In this document: positions 63,800-64,000 of the stretch, piece after piece
Position numbering within the stretch: the first letter of the stretch is position 1
Layout: each line of letters begins with the position of its first letter
DNA from: JASGCP01 sp965263285
GTDB taxonomy: Bacteria; Bacteroidota; Bacteroidia; Chitinophagales; Chitinophagaceae
Assembly: GCA_965263285.1 (NCBI GenBank)
Contig: CBDHHD010000004.1
Span: 248,001-312,000 of the forward strand
DNA: 64,000 bases
Direction: 5' to 3'
The notes under the pieces: model-generated
The model's database searches: none
The model's input: only the letters and a program-made list of their open reading frames with translations
What the model was told of the DNA's origin: nothing
Position numbers and translations under genes: made by a program

Positions 63800-64000
63800 G
63801 GCATAACTAAATTTAGTGTGAGGAAAAATTTAGTTTACTAAAAGGCTACATCTTTTTTTGAGGTGCTGGGGGATATTTATGTTTTTGTAATTGCTCATAT
63901 ATAGGTTCATCATTTATTTTTTATATCTTTTTCTTTCTTTTGTCTTGATACAAAAGAAAGAAACAAAGAAAAAATCAAGCCTGCAGATAAAGAGCTACAA
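63800..64000. mobile_element. Composite ISL3-end element carrying a hairpin repeat (copy 4, cut by the window end)
   Basis: Begins GGCATAACTAAATTTAGTGT and enters a type i hairpin repeat at about 63847, nearly identical to copies 2 and 3 up to the last base of the window. Confidence 0.85.

Noticed and set aside
1..64000. CRISPR array or rRNA genes
   Set aside because: No regularly spaced short direct repeats and no rRNA signature sequences were seen; the direct repeats present are the elements and NRPS modules described.

Overview
The window is AT-rich DNA from a member of the Bacteroidota. The evidence is a SusC/SusD pair, a secreted protease with a type IX secretion (Por) sorting domain, an ExbB-ExbD-ExbD-TonB cluster, and repeated -7 boxes of the Bacteroidota form TAnnTTTG, several only 3-4 bases before an ATG. 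Gene content (threonine aldolase, LD-carboxypeptidase, CCC-motif membrane proteins) would fit Chitinophagales or relatives, but the genus cannot be read from the sequence. The many insertion elements and freshly broken genes suggest a host-associated or otherwise relaxed genome; that is inference.

Layout. 1-4.2 kb: end of an agmatine deiminase, an energy-transduction operon (exbB, two exbD, tonB) and a phosphoribosyltransferase whose stop codon lies in an IS end. 4.2-4.8 kb: internally deleted ISL3-type element. 4.8-10.4 kb: phosphohexomutase, a TPR pseudogene, methionine aminopeptidase, biotin ligase, DnaB. 10.4-13.7 kb: hairpin repeats flanking an Omp85-like gene frameshifted at an A11 tract. 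13.7-17.9 kb: metallo-beta-lactamase-fold hydrolase, small membrane proteins, and aro genes (DAHP synthase-chorismate mutase with a 1-nt frameshift, then aroB). 17.9-22.6 kb: SusC/SusD. 23-28 kb: coiled-coil membrane protein, RloA/RloB (AbiL-like) defence pair, M43 metalloprotease. 28-35.3 kb: truncated aquaporin, tRNA-Arg, IS66 remnant, citrate synthase, tRNA-Ala and one intact ISL3-type IS, among composite elements. 35.4-46.7 kb: mnmA, LD-carboxypeptidase, an unknown gene, threonine aldolase, pgi, guaB, a DUF6506-like gene, a GH16 gene broken at T10, a beta-propeller lipoprotein and bioB. 46.8-49.4 kb: nested elements and a methyltransferase. 49.4-63.0 kb: one 4519-residue NRPS-PKS. 63-64 kb: a decayed ISL3-type transposase and another composite element.

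Two things stand out. (1) A self-contained assembly line, formyltransferase-A-T-C-A-T-C-A-T-KS-AT-ACP-TE, predicted to make a small N-formylated tripeptide extended by one ketide unit; modules 1 and 2 arose by a recent tandem duplication. (2) A family of non-coding mobile elements: a ~0.44-kb long-hairpin repeat with 26-bp terminal inverted repeats and 8-bp target duplications, and a ~0.56-kb composite in which this hairpin has replaced the transposase gene of the resident ISL3-type IS. The composite has itself moved, with perfect 8-bp duplications at two sites, and one composite lies inside another hairpin element. Several genes are truncated by these elements or abut them. Three chromosomal genes carry single-nucleotide frameshifts, two of them in homopolymers; whether these are real, rescued by slippage, or assembly errors needs read-level evidence.
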